From NCBI RefSeq assembly GCF_041714655.1, contig NZ_CP168219.1:1612001-1676000 (forward strand): a DNA stretch of 64,000 nucleotides. The letters run 5' to 3'. The notes below the pieces were generated by a model. It was not told where the DNA came from. It saw only the letters and a list, made by a program, of their open reading frames with translations, and did not search any database. Numbering within the stretch: the stretch's first letter is position 1; every line of letters starts with the position of its first letter. This stretch comes from Pseudoroseicyclus_A sp041714655 (GTDB lineage: Bacteria; Pseudomonadota; Alphaproteobacteria; Rhodobacterales; Rhodobacteraceae). Both the position numbers and the translations under genes were made by a program. Below are positions 17,074 through 25,387 of the stretch, piece by piece.

Positions 17074-17856
17074 ATGGGCCTTCCTGAATTCTCCATGCGC
17101 CAGCTTCTCGAGGCCGGCGTTCACTTCGGCCACCAGACGGCGCGCTGGAACCCGCGGATGGGCGAGTACATCTACGGCGCCCGCAACGGCATCCATATTC
17201 TCGACCTGACGCAGACCGTGCCGCTTCTCGACCAGGCGCTGCATGTGATCCGCGAGACCGTCGCCAAGGGCGGCCGCATCCTCTTCGTCGGCACCAAGCG
17301 CCAGGCCTCCGCGGCCATCGCCGAGGCGGCCGAGAAATCGGCGCAGTTCTACATGAACCACCGTTGGCTCGGCGGCACGCTGACCAACTGGCAGACCGTC
17401 TCGCAGTCGATCTCGCGCCTGAAGGCCATCGACGAGGCCGCCGAGAACGGCTTCGACGGGCTGACCAAGAAGGAGCGGCTCGGCATGGAGCGCGAGCAGG
17501 CCAAGCTTCAGGCCTCGCTCGGCGGCATCCGCGAGATGGGCGGCGTGCCGGACCTGCTGTTCGTGATCGACGTCAACAAGGAAGACCTGGCCATCGCCGA
17601 AGCCCGCAAGCTCGGCATCCCGGTCGTCGCCGTCGTCGACACCAACTGCTCGCCGGCCGGTGTGGATTACATCATCCCGGGCAACGATGACGCCGCCCGC
17701 GCCATCGCGCTCTACTGCGACCTCGCCGCCCGTGCGGCGCTCGACGGCATGTCCGCCCAGCTCGGCGCCGCCGGCGTCGATCTCGGCGAGATGGAAGCCG
17801 CGCTGGCCGAGGAAGGTCTCGAGCAGGCGCCGGCCGAAGAAGAAGCCGCGAGCTGA
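17074..17856 (+). CDS. rpsB: 30S ribosomal protein S2
   Basis: A 260-residue S2 of the small-subunit head. Seen: family blocks MRQLLEAGVHFGHQTARWNP, GTKRQASAAIAEAAEKS, YMNHRWLGGTLTNWQT, and DLLFVIDVNKEDLAIAEA, with an acidic C-terminal tail (EEGLEQAPAEEEAAS). The ATG follows GGAAAGGAATC. It is paired with tsf downstream as in most bacteria. The 5' region has GGCGGAGG near 16975 that could pair with CCTCCGCC at 17036-17043, a possible leader structure. Confidence 0.98.
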   Translation: MGLPEFSMRQLLEAGVHFGHQTARWNPRMGEYIYGARNGIHILDLTQTVPLLDQALHVIRETVAKGGRILFVGTKRQASAAIAEAAEKSAQFYMNHRWLGGTLTNWQTVSQSISRLKAIDEAAENGFDGLTKKERLGMEREQAKLQASLGGIREMGGVPDLLFVIDVNKEDLAIAEARKLGIPVVAVVDTNCSPAGVDYIIPGNDDAARAIALYCDLAARAALDGMSAQLGAAGVDLGEMEAALAEEGLEQAPAEEEAAS

Positions 17857-17875
17857 CGGGTCGGCTGACAGGGCA

Positions 17876-17893
17876 GGGGGCTGATCCGCCCCC
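17876..17893 (+). other. Hairpin directly after rpsB
   Basis: Perfect arms GGGGGC and GCCCCC around a 6-nt loop, 20 bp after the rpsB stop, extendable by an outer GACAG/CTGTC pairing. No T-run. Candidate attenuator or RNA-processing site between rpsB and tsf. Confidence 0.4.
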
Positions 17894-17920
17894 GCTGTCG
17901 CCGCTGTCACAAGGCATTTA

Positions 17921-17946
17921 CCCCGCGCCGTAGGATCGGCGCGGGG
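17921..17946 (+). other. Strong hairpin in front of tsf
   Basis: Ten-bp perfect arms CCCCGCGCCG and CGGCGCGGGG with loop TAGGAT, ending 27 bp before the tsf ATG and 14 bp before its ribosome site. No T-run. Likely modulates read-through or mRNA processing. Confidence 0.45.
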
Positions 17947-17973
17947 ACAAGACATCCCGAAAGGAGAGATGAG

Positions 17974-18843
17974 ATGGCGATCACCGCGAGCATGGTGAAA
18001 GAGCTGCGCGATTCCACCGGCGCCGGCATGATGGACGCCAAGAAGGCGCTGACCGAAACCGACGGCGACATGGAAGCCGCCGTCGACTGGCTGCGCACCA
18101 AGGGCCTTGCCAAGGCCGCCAAGAAATCCGGCCGCACGGCTGCCGAGGGCCTCGTCGCCGTGGCGATCGAGGGCGGCAAGGGCGTCGCCGTCGAGGTGAA
18201 CTCCGAGACCGACTTCGTGGCCAAGAATGCCGAATTCCAGGGCATGGTCGCGAGCATCGCCAATGCGGCGCTGACCGTCGACAGCGTCGACGAGCTGGCC
18301 GCGGCCGAGGTCGACGGCAAGCCGGTCTCCGACGTGCTGACGGGCGCCATCGCCAAGATCGGCGAGAACATGACGCTGCGCCGGATGGGCAAGATCGAGG
18401 GCGAGACCGTCGTTCCCTACATCCACAATGCCGCCGCTGACGGCATGGGCAAGATCGGCGTGCTCGTCGCGCTCTCGGGTGACGAGACCTTCGGCAAGCA
18501 GGTCGCGATGCATATCGCCGCCGCCAACCCGGCCGCGCTGGGTGAAAGCGACCTCGACCCGGCTATCGTCGAGAAGGAAAAGCAGGTCCAGATGGACATC
18601 GCCCGCGAGAGCGGCAAGCCCGAGGCTGTCATCGAGAAGATGATCGTCGGGCGGATGAAGAAGTTCATCGCGGAATCGACGCTGCTCGGCCAGGCCTTCG
18701 TCATCAACCCCGACCTGACGGTCGAGGAAGCCGCGAAGCAGGCCGGCGCCACGATCACCGGCTTCATCCGCTTCGAGGTCGGCGAAGGCATCGAGAAGGA
18801 AGAGAGCGACTTTGCCGCCGAGGTCGCCGCCGCCCGCGGCTAA
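17974..18843 (+). CDS. tsf: Elongation factor Ts
   Basis: EF-Ts exchanges GDP for GTP on EF-Tu. It is 289 residues. Seen: N-terminal UBA-like domain with VKELRDSTGAGMMDAKKAL (residues 7-25), ETDFVAKNAEF (the EF-Tu contact region, TDFVA) near 76, and the dimerisation/core subdomain. A clear AAGGAGAGATGAG ribosome site precedes the ATG. It is separated from rpsB by 117 bp containing two hairpins and is followed by a terminator. Confidence 0.98.
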   Translation: MAITASMVKELRDSTGAGMMDAKKALTETDGDMEAAVDWLRTKGLAKAAKKSGRTAAEGLVAVAIEGGKGVAVEVNSETDFVAKNAEFQGMVASIANAALTVDSVDELAAAEVDGKPVSDVLTGAIAKIGENMTLRRMGKIEGETVVPYIHNAAADGMGKIGVLVALSGDETFGKQVAMHIAAANPAALGESDLDPAIVEKEKQVQMDIARESGKPEAVIEKMIVGRMKKFIAESTLLGQAFVINPDLTVEEAAKQAGATITGFIRFEVGEGIEKEESDFAAEVAAARG

Positions 18844-18868
18844 GCCCTTCCCACCTATGGATAAAATG

Positions 18869-18900
18869 AACGGGCCGCCACCGAAAGGGGCGGCCCGTTT
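18869..18900 (+). terminator. Terminator after tsf
   Basis: Eleven-bp arms AACGGGCCGCC and GGCGGCCCGTT, capped by CC-GAAA-GG, followed by a short T-run. 25 bp after the tsf stop. Confidence 0.75.
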
Positions 18901-19224
18901 GCTGTCGGTCGGGAGGCACCGGCAGCACTCCCGGGAGGAGGAGTGGCGACGCCGCCTCGGGGGGCGACGCCGCCGGGCGCGCATCCAGGGGACGAGGAGA
19001 ACGCACCAGGAGCCTCTGCGCCGGCCAATAGCGGCCAGAGACCGACCGGGAGACCCGGTGGGGAGTGCGGACCGGAGGATCCGATAATCGTCGGCACACC
19101 GGCCCGCTGTTCCTGGCCTTAGGCCACCACTCACGGAACGGTTAACTTATGGCAAAGCGCGCCCGCGCAAGGCAGTAAGGGATTCCTGACCCGTTTTTGA
19201 AAGGCTGCGTCGTTTGACGGGGCG
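18901..19224. other. Intergenic region between convergent tsf and luxR
   Basis: No gene seen. The stretch is rich in short complementary blocks (CACTCC/GGAGTG near 18930-18950, ACCGGGAGACCCGGT near 19048, and TGGCCTTAGGCCA inside GTTCC/GGAAC at about 19107-19139). It holds the 11-bp direct repeat GCGACGCCGCC at about 18945 and 18963. It may fold, but I match it to no RNA family. Confidence 0.35.
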
Positions 19225-20001
19225 TCAGATTGCCGAAGATTGCGGGACGTCCTCGAGCACGAACATCTGGTTGTAGAACGCCGCCTTCAGCACGGCCTGC
19301 GCGGTGGTCTCGACATCGAGCGCCTCGCGCGCCAGCCGCAGGTGCTTTTCCACCGTCGCGGCCGTGAGCCCGAGGATCACCGCGATGTCCTGCGTGGTCT
19401 TGCCGTCGCCGACCCATTGCAGCACCTCGATCTGCCGCTTGGTCAGGCTGCGGTTGCCGGACCAGGGCAGGGTGAGGAGCTTGAGGTGAAAGACGTTGTT
19501 CATGACCATCAGGTCGGCGCCCTCGCGGGCCCAGATGGCATCGACCTCGGCCTGGCTGACACCGGGCGCTGCCGTCAGCGCCATCGCGCCCTTGGTGCGC
19601 TCCGAGACCGACTTGAACGACAGCGTGTAGCCGGCGGTCACGCCCATCTTGCGGTTGAACTCCATGACCTTCAGCTCGGCCGCCGTCAGGCCCTGCGTCG
19701 CGTTCATCTCCTGCAGCCAGCTCCAGGAGCAGGCGCCGGAATTCTCCAGCGCCCAGCGGGTCATCGGTGCCTGGCGGAAGAGGTCGTCCTCGAGGAAGCG
19801 CGCCATGTATTCCGGCGCGTGGTTGGTGAGCATCACCCAGTCCTGCGGATCGCCGAAGGACTGGCTCGAGAGATAGCGCGTGTAGCCGTAAAGGACGCGG
19901 GTGAAGCCGCGCCGCGCCATCTCGTCGATATGCAGCGCCCAGAGCTCTTCGACGCGCGGGGCGTTGGTGATGGCTTCCAGATGGTCGAGGAGTGAACTCA
20001 T
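19225..20001 (-). CDS. LuxR-type regulator with autoinducer-binding domain (solo)
   Basis: A 258-residue regulator. The N-terminal autoinducer-binding-like domain (about 5-170) contains RGFTRVLYGYTRYL and DDLFRQAPMTRWA. The C-terminal LuxR HTH (about 190-245) contains LTKRQIEVLQWVGDGKTTQDIA and GLTAATVEKHLRLA. By eye the usual Asp-Pro of the ligand pocket reads Ala-Pro, so standard acyl-homoserine-lactone binding is uncertain. No luxI gene is nearby. ATG at 20001 chosen over a TTG at 20037. A 16-bp palindrome lies 90 bp upstream. Confidence 0.85.
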   Translation of the reverse strand: MSSLLDHLEAITNAPRVEELWALHIDEMARRGFTRVLYGYTRYLSSQSFGDPQDWVMLTNHAPEYMARFLEDDLFRQAPMTRWALENSGACSWSWLQEMNATQGLTAAELKVMEFNRKMGVTAGYTLSFKSVSERTKGAMALTAAPGVSQAEVDAIWAREGADLMVMNNVFHLKLLTLPWSGNRSLTKRQIEVLQWVGDGKTTQDIAVILGLTAATVEKHLRLAREALDVETTAQAVLKAAFYNQMFVLEDVPQSSAI

Positions 20002-20090
20002 GCCGCGGAAACTGACCACCTGGTCGATTTCTGTCAAAGAAAAACAGCAGCAAAAGGCTTGGAGCTCTCCGGGGGCATCCGTTTATTTGA

Positions 20091-20106
20091 CATAATACAT
20101 ATTATG
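20091..20106. promoter_or_regulatory. Palindromic operator candidate upstream of luxR solo
   Basis: Perfect inverted repeat CATAATA-CA-TATTATG in an A+T-rich patch between the luxR gene and the M24 gene. Either arm could double as a -10 element for luxR. Possible target of the LuxR protein itself. Confidence 0.45.
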
Positions 20107-20148
20107 CGAAATATGGGTGCGGGGAGCGAGGGCCTGCCGAACGCCGCC

Positions 20149-21327
20149 CTATCCCTTGACGACGAGCCCCGGCGGTGTCGCTGCGAGCCGTTCGGCGCCC
20201 GTATCGCTGATGAGGATCGGCTCCGTCGTCTCGATGCCGCCGTCGTCGAGCCAGAGCGCCGGCATGAAGTGAAAGCACATGCCGGGCCGAAGCTCGGTCG
20301 TGTCGCTCTCGCGGAAGCTCATCGTATGCTCGCCCCAGTCCGGCGGATAGCTGAGGCCGATGGAATAGCCGCAGCGGCTGTCCTTGGTGAAGCCGTGGCG
20401 CTTCAGCGTGGCGTTGAACGCCCGCGCGACATCGCCGCAAAGAGCCCCCGGCCCCGCCTCGGCCAGCGCCGCCTCGGTGGCGTCGGCCACGGCGGCCTCG
20501 GCCTCGCGGTAGCGCTTCGGCGGCTCGCCGAGGAAGAGCGTGCGCGACTGCGGCGCATGATAGCGGCGATAGACGCCGGCGATCTCGAAAAACGTGGATT
20601 CTCCAGCCCTTAGCGGCTGGTCATCCCAGGTGAGATGCGGCGCCGTGGCGTCTAGCCCCGAAGGCGTCATCGGCACGATGGCCGGGTAATCGCCCCAGGC
20701 GCCCTCGGTGCCGAGGATACCGGCCTTGGTGATCTCGGCCACCAGCGCGTTCTTCGGCAGGCCCGGCTCGGCCAGCTCGGCGATGACCTCGTGCATCCGC
20801 GTGACGATGCCGGCGGCCTTGCGCATGAAGGCGATCTCGGCGGGCGATTTCACCGCCCGCGCCCAGTTGACGAGCCCGGTGGCATCGACGCGTTCGGCCT
20901 GCATGGAGGTGAAGAGCGCCTCGCAAGCCTTTGCGGAGAAGTAGTAATTGTCCATCTCGACGCCGAAGCGCCCGCCCGCGAGCCCTCGGGCCGCGAGCTG
21001 CGCGGCGAGGTCTTCCATCGGGTGCTTTTCGGGGTTCTGGACGTAGCTGTCCTCATACGAGAGGATCAGATCGTCGGCCATCCAGATGGTGCGCTTCGCG
21101 CCGGCGCGATCCATGCCGCGCCCCCACCAGAGCGGATCGCCCGAGGCGGGCACGACAACCCCCTGATGGACATAGAAGGACCAGCCGTCATAGCCGGTCA
21201 GCCAGGCCATGTTGGAGGGGTCGGAGACGAGAAGGACATCCAGCCCCTGCCCCGCCATCCGCGCCTGCACATCGGCAAGCCGCGCCGCATATTCGGCGCT
21301 GGTGAAGGCGGGAGCGGGATTGGCCAC
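20149..21327 (-). CDS. M24-family hydrolase, ectoine hydrolase (DoeA/EutD)-like
   Basis: A 392-residue creatinase-fold enzyme. Seen: SDPSNMAWLTGYDGWSFYV near 35-53, RAVKSPAEIAFMRKAA, AGVYRRYHAPQSRTLFLG and SCGYSIGLSYPPDWGE-like RCGYSIGLSYPPDW. The usual aminopeptidase metal ligands (Asp-Asp) are not in place, as in metal-free creatinase-type members. This set matches what I know of ectoine hydrolase, which opens ectoine to N-acetyl-diaminobutyrate. However, no other ectoine genes are nearby, so another amidine or imino-peptide substrate is possible. It uses a GTG start 7 bp after DUF4167. Confidence 0.75.
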   Translation of the reverse strand: MANPAPAFTSAEYAARLADVQARMAGQGLDVLLVSDPSNMAWLTGYDGWSFYVHQGVVVPASGDPLWWGRGMDRAGAKRTIWMADDLILSYEDSYVQNPEKHPMEDLAAQLAARGLAGGRFGVEMDNYYFSAKACEALFTSMQAERVDATGLVNWARAVKSPAEIAFMRKAAGIVTRMHEVIAELAEPGLPKNALVAEITKAGILGTEGAWGDYPAIVPMTPSGLDATAPHLTWDDQPLRAGESTFFEIAGVYRRYHAPQSRTLFLGEPPKRYREAEAAVADATEAALAEAGPGALCGDVARAFNATLKRHGFTKDSRCGYSIGLSYPPDWGEHTMSFRESDTTELRPGMCFHFMPALWLDDGGIETTEPILISDTGAERLAATPPGLVVKG

Positions 21328-21333
21328 CGGAAG

Positions 21334-21861
21334 TTACTCCGCGGCGGCCGGGGTGTCGCTGTCGCCCTGCTGCTCGGCCTTGGGCGTGCGGCGGCGGCGC
21401 GGGCGCTTGGGCGCGGCCTGGGCCGATTCCTCGGGCGTCTCGACGAGCCCGGAATCGCTGGAGGGCTGATCGCCCTCGTCATTGCCGTTATCGTCGCCAC
21501 CCTCGCCGTTGGAGGCGTCTTCCTGGGCGCGGAGCCGTTCGGAGCGCTCGCGGTCGCGCTCAGCCTGACGGTCGCGCTGCTCTTTCTCTTGCTTTTCGCG
21601 GGATTTTTCCATCTCGCGCTGCGCCTCTGCGAGCATGCGCAGGTAATGCTCGGCATGCTGGGCGTAATTCTCGGCATCCACCCGGTCGCCGGCAAGCTGG
21701 GCGTCACGGTGAAGCTGGGTGTATTTGTCGATGATCTGCTGCGGGGTGCCTCGCACCTTGCCGTCCGGCCCGCTGGAATCGAAGACACGGTTGACGATAT
21801 TGCCGCCCGAAGGCCGGTTGTTGCGGTTCTTGTTGCGCGAGCGCGATTTCGAAGATCTCAT
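21334..21861 (-). CDS. DUF4167-domain protein
   Basis: A 175-residue basic/acidic low-complexity protein. The conserved N-terminal DUF4167 domain (about 1-75) holds MRSSKSRSRNKNRNNRPSGG, NIVNRVFDSSGPDGKVRG, TPQQIIDKYTQLHRDAQL and AENYAQHAEHYLRML. After it come a charged coiled-coil-like stretch and an Asn/Asp/Gly-rich tail. The basic start suggests RNA or DNA binding. It follows prmC with a shared orientation, a gene order common in alphaproteobacteria. Function not established. Confidence 0.88.
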   Translation of the reverse strand: MRSSKSRSRNKNRNNRPSGGNIVNRVFDSSGPDGKVRGTPQQIIDKYTQLHRDAQLAGDRVDAENYAQHAEHYLRMLAEAQREMEKSREKQEKEQRDRQAERDRERSERLRAQEDASNGEGGDDNGNDEGDQPSSDSGLVETPEESAQAAPKRPRRRRTPKAEQQGDSDTPAAAE

Positions 21862-22071
21862 AAGATTATGGAGTTCCGGCCTGATTGCAGTTTCGCGGCC
21901 CGCGGCGCTTTGATTGGCGCTCCTTTCGGGCATCGCGATTGTCTGGCGACTGCCGGCGGGGAGTTGCCTCACCTCACCGGGCACCTTGAGTAAGCATGGG
22001 CGGCGCCAAAGGGCAAGCCCAAACCGCTCCTGGCCTCGATATGGCAGCAAAAGAGGGCTTTGCAACCGCTT

Positions 22072-22902
22072 TCAGCCGATTTCCGCCATGACGACGCGGT
22101 CGCGCCCGTCGAGATCGCGGATGATCGAGACATGGGGGAAGCCGGCCGCATAGGCGAGGCTCATGACCTCGTGCCCCTGCCCCGGCCCGATCTCCATCAA
22201 GAGACGGCCGCCAGGCATCAGATGCTCCGGTGCGCCGGCGGTGATGGCGCGATACGCGCCCAATCCGTCGCCGAAATCGGTGAGCGCAAGATGCGGCTCG
22301 AACTCGCGGACCTCGGGCGCGAGCCCCGCCATCTCGGCCGCCGCCAGATAGGGCGGGTTGGCGGTGATGAGGTCGAACTGCCGGGTGAGCCCGTCGAACC
22401 AGTCGCCGGCGGCGAATTCCGCCTTGATGGAGAGGTTGAGCTCTGCGGCATTGGCGGCCGCATTCGCGAGCGCGGCGGGCGAGATGTCGATGCCGAGGCC
22501 CCGGGCCCCGGGCATTTCTGCCAGCAAGGTCAGAAGGATGCAGCCCGTTCCTGTGCCGAGGTCGAGGAGCGTCTCGAAAGGCTGGGCCAGTGCCGCCTCG
22601 ATCAGCATCTCGGTCTCCGGCCGCGGGTCGAGCACATCGGCGGAGACGGCGAAGCGCCGGCCGTAGAAGAGCCGCTCGCCGGTGATATGGCTCACCGGCT
22701 CGCGGGCGGCGCGGCGGGTGATGCAGGCGTCATAGGCGGCGGCGGAATCGGGGCTCACCGGCTCCGGCAGGGCCAGCGTCAGCCGCCCGGGCGCCAGCCC
22801 CAGCGCATGGGCGAGGAGCCGGCGCGCATCGCCCGCCGGCTCCGCCACGCCCGCCTCCGTCAGCCGGCGGATCGCCGGGCCGAGGAGGTCGGCCGCCCTC
22901 AC
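22072..22902 (-). CDS. prmC: Release factor glutamine methyltransferase PrmC
   Basis: PrmC (HemK) methylates the glutamine of the GGQ motif in release factors using S-adenosylmethionine. It is 276 residues. Seen: N-terminal helical domain with GDARRLLAHALG, SAM motif LLDLGTGTGCILLTLL around 120, and the catalytic NPPY in LITANPPYLAA. The GTG start (22900-22902) overlaps the prfA stop as GTGA, so PrmC is coupled to its substrate RF1. Confidence 0.96.
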   Translation of the reverse strand: MRAADLLGPAIRRLTEAGVAEPAGDARRLLAHALGLAPGRLTLALPEPVSPDSAAAYDACITRRAAREPVSHITGERLFYGRRFAVSADVLDPRPETEMLIEAALAQPFETLLDLGTGTGCILLTLLAEMPGARGLGIDISPAALANAAANAAELNLSIKAEFAAGDWFDGLTRQFDLITANPPYLAAAEMAGLAPEVREFEPHLALTDFGDGLGAYRAITAGAPEHLMPGGRLLMEIGPGQGHEVMSLAYAAGFPHVSIIRDLDGRDRVVMAEIG

Positions 22903-23954
22903 GCCTCCATCTCCGCCAGAAGCGCCGCCTGGGCGTCGGCGGTCAGCGCGTCGATCACCTCGTCGAGGTCGCCGTTCATGACGGCATCGAGCTTGTAGAG
23001 CGTGAGGTTGATGCGGTGGTCGGTCAGGCGGCCTTGGGGGAAGTTGTAGGTGCGGATGCGCTCGGAGCGGTCGCCACTCCCCACCTGGGCGCGGCGATCG
23101 GCCGACCGGGCATCGGCGGCGCGGCGCCGCTCCATGTCGTAGAGCCGCGAGCGCAGCACCTCCATCGCCAGCTCGCGGTTGCGGTGCTGCGACTTCTGCG
23201 AGGAGGTCACGACGATCCCGGACGGCAGGTGCGTGATGCGCACCGCGGAATCGGTGGTGTTGACGTGCTGGCCCCCGGCGCCGGACGAGCGCATCGTGTC
23301 GATGCGCAGGTCATTCGGATCGATGTCGATATCCACCGCCTCCGCTTCCGGCAGGACGGCCACAGTGGCGGCGGAGGTGTGGATGCGGCCGCCCGATTCC
23401 GTCTCCGGCACGCGCTGCACGCGGTGGACGCCGCTTTCGTACTTCAGCCGCGCGAAGACGCCGGCGCCCTCTATGCGGGCGATGACCTCCTTGAGGCCGC
23501 CGATCTCCGTCCCCTGCTCCTCGATGATGTCGAAGCGCCAGCCGTTGGCATCGGCATAGCGCTGATACATGCGAAGGAGGTCGGCGGCGAAAAGCGCCGC
23601 CTCCTCGCCGCCGGTGCCCGGGCGGATCTCGAGGACGGCGGGCCGCGCGTCGGCGGCATCCTTGGGGATGAGCGCCAGTTGCAGCGCCGCCTCGGCCGCC
23701 TCGATGCGGGCGCGGATCTGGGGGAGCTCCTCCTCGGCGAGGGCGCGCATCTCGGGGTCGGCGAGCATCGCTTCGGCCCCTGCGCGCTCGTCCTGCAGCG
23801 CCCGCCAGGCCTCCGCCGTCTCATGCACCGGCTTTAGCTCGGCATATTCCTGGGCGAGCTTGACCATCTCGCTGCCATCTGCGCCCGAGGCCATGCGGGC
23901 CTCGAGATATTCGAAACGCTGGCGGATCTGGGCGAGCTTGTCTTCAGGGATCAT
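22899..23954 (-). CDS. prfA: Peptide chain release factor 1
   Basis: RF1 reads UAA and UAG and triggers peptide release. It is 351 residues. Seen: GGQ motif in RSSGAGGQHVNTTDSAVRI near 225-243, RPGTGGEEAALFAADL typical of RF1 near 110, and QSQHRNRE-like SSQKSQHRNRELAM. The stop-codon recognition loop lies in the middle domain. It is first in the prfA-prmC pair. Confidence 0.97.
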   Translation of the reverse strand: MIPEDKLAQIRQRFEYLEARMASGADGSEMVKLAQEYAELKPVHETAEAWRALQDERAGAEAMLADPEMRALAEEELPQIRARIEAAEAALQLALIPKDAADARPAVLEIRPGTGGEEAALFAADLLRMYQRYADANGWRFDIIEEQGTEIGGLKEVIARIEGAGVFARLKYESGVHRVQRVPETESGGRIHTSAATVAVLPEAEAVDIDIDPNDLRIDTMRSSGAGGQHVNTTDSAVRITHLPSGIVVTSSQKSQHRNRELAMEVLRSRLYDMERRRAADARSADRRAQVGSGDRSERIRTYNFPQGRLTDHRINLTLYKLDAVMNGDLDEVIDALTADAQAALLAEMEA

Positions 23955-23981
23955 CGGGGGCCTTCCTCGGGTCCCCCCCGA

Positions 23982-24425
23982 TTACGCGCCCCCTGCCCCC
24001 GCTTCAAGCGCGGCCAGCCAGGCCTCGACCCGCTTGCGGTTGACGCCCATGTCGCCGCGGCCGAAGCGCAGGCGGGCGTGGATCGTGAGCCGCCCCTCCG
24101 CCACATCCGCGGTCGTGAAATCGGGGAAGCCCCAGAGCGCGGAGCGCGTGATCCAAGTGATCCGCCCCTCCGCCGGGCTGCCGGCGAGCCGGTGGGTGCG
24201 GGGCGTATCGAGCGCGATGGCATCGAGGCGCGAGAGCGCCTCAGCCCCGGGCTCGGAGAGGGTGCGGACGGCAATGAAGGCGCCCTCCGCCGGGTAATCG
24301 CCGGGCGGCGCGGCGGGCGGGGCGATGTGCCACTCGTCCGGGTCGGTCGGCGCGAGGCGGACGTAGAGCCCGGCCGCGACGATGACGACCGCGAGCGCGA
24401 TGAGGACTATGGCGAGCCAGCTCAC
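23982..24425 (-). CDS. DUF1499-family lipo/membrane-anchored protein
   Basis: A 147-residue protein with one N-terminal membrane helix (SWLAIVLIALAVVIVAAGLYV, about 2-22) and a periplasmic DUF1499 domain (EGAFIAVRTLSEPGAEALSR, WGFPDFTTADV, LRFGRGDMGVNRKRVEAWL). Family function unknown. The GTG at 24423-24425 forms a GTGA overlap with the agmatinase stop and places the helix at the terminus; a longer ATG start at 24452 is possible. It is the last gene of the amine-catabolism-like run. Confidence 0.82.
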   Translation of the reverse strand: MSWLAIVLIALAVVIVAAGLYVRLAPTDPDEWHIAPPAAPPGDYPAEGAFIAVRTLSEPGAEALSRLDAIALDTPRTHRLAGSPAEGRITWITRSALWGFPDFTTADVAEGRLTIHARLRFGRGDMGVNRKRVEAWLAALEAGAGGA

Positions 24426-25387
24426 GCGCGGCGGGTCCAGAGCATCAGGCACAGGATCTCCATCGCCACATGGGCGCCGGCGACGGCCGTGGCGCCGCCC
24501 GCGTCGAAGGGCGGCGAGACCTCGACGATGTCGCCGCCGACGATGTTCGCCCCCGCGAGGTCGCGCAGGATCGCCGCCGCCTGCCAGGAGGCGAGCCCGC
24601 CCCAGACCGGCGTGCCGGTGCCGGGTGCGAAGGCCGGGTCCAATGCGTCGATATCGAAGGAAAGGTACGTAGCCCCCTGCCCCACAATGCCTTTCGCCTT
24701 GGCGACAGTCGCAGCGATGCCGGCCTCATGCACCTCGCGGGCCGAGATGACGTTGACGCCGCAGTAATCCTCCGTCTCCGTCCGGATGCCGATCTGCACG
24801 GAGCGGGCGGGGTCGACGAGGCCGGACTTCACGGCCTTGTACATCATCGTCCCATGGTCGATCCGCGCGAAATCGTCATCCGGCCAGAGGTCGGAATGCG
24901 CGTCGAACTGGATCACGCCGAGCGGCCCATATTTGGCCGCATAGGCCTTGAGGATCGGGAAGGTGATGTAGTGATCGCCGCCGAGCGTCACGGCGCCCGA
25001 GACATGGGTCAGGATCCCTTCCATATGCGCCGTAAGCGCCTGGGGGAATTCGGACACCATGGCGTAGTCGAAGGCGAGATCGCCGTAGTCGATGATGTCG
25101 AACTCCGACAGTGGATCGAACCCGTCCCAGCCGAAGGGCGGGTCGTAGGGCTGCAGCGTCGAGGCTTCGCGGATGGCGCGGGGCCCCAGCCGCGTGCCCG
25201 GGCGGTTGGTCACCGCCTGGTCAAAGGGCACGCCGGTGATGGCGAGATCGGCGCCGCCCAGGTCCTTTGAATAGCGCCGGCGGAGGAAGGAGGTGGCGCC
25301 GCCGAAGGCGTTCTCCCCAACCAACCCGCGTGAAGATCGCGCCGTAAAGGCCTCATCGACCTTGGCTTTCGCATCCTGCAGCGCCAT
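24422..25387 (-). CDS. speB: Agmatinase / ureohydrolase
   Basis: A 321-residue ureohydrolase releasing urea from agmatine to give putrescine, or from a related guanidino compound. Mn ligands seen: GGDHYITFP (about 133-141), IQFDAHSDLW (about 160-169) and YLSFDIDALDPAFAPGTGTP (about 244-263). ITGVPFDQAVTNRPGTRLGP is typical for agmatinase/guanidinobutyrase. Its ATG lies directly after the aminotransferase stop. That neighbour would take the resulting diamine further, supporting agmatine-to-putrescine use. Guanidinobutyrase or guanidinopropionase activity cannot be excluded. Confidence 0.85.
   Translation of the reverse strand: MALQDAKAKVDEAFTARSSRGLVGENAFGGATSFLRRRYSKDLGGADLAITGVPFDQAVTNRPGTRLGPRAIREASTLQPYDPPFGWDGFDPLSEFDIIDYGDLAFDYAMVSEFPQALTAHMEGILTHVSGAVTLGGDHYITFPILKAYAAKYGPLGVIQFDAHSDLWPDDDFARIDHGTMMYKAVKSGLVDPARSVQIGIRTETEDYCGVNVISAREVHEAGIAATVAKAKGIVGQGATYLSFDIDALDPAFAPGTGTPVWGGLASWQAAAILRDLAGANIVGGDIVEVSPPFDAGGATAVAGAHVAMEILCLMLWTRRA

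Noticed and set aside
16888..19134. Long minus-strand reading frame opposite rpsB and tsf
   Set aside because: It spans two well-supported plus-strand genes and the tsf terminator and shows no motif of its own.
18901..19140. 6S RNA, SRP RNA or tmRNA in the tsf-luxR gap
   Set aside because: None of the conserved blocks of these RNAs could be found on either strand.
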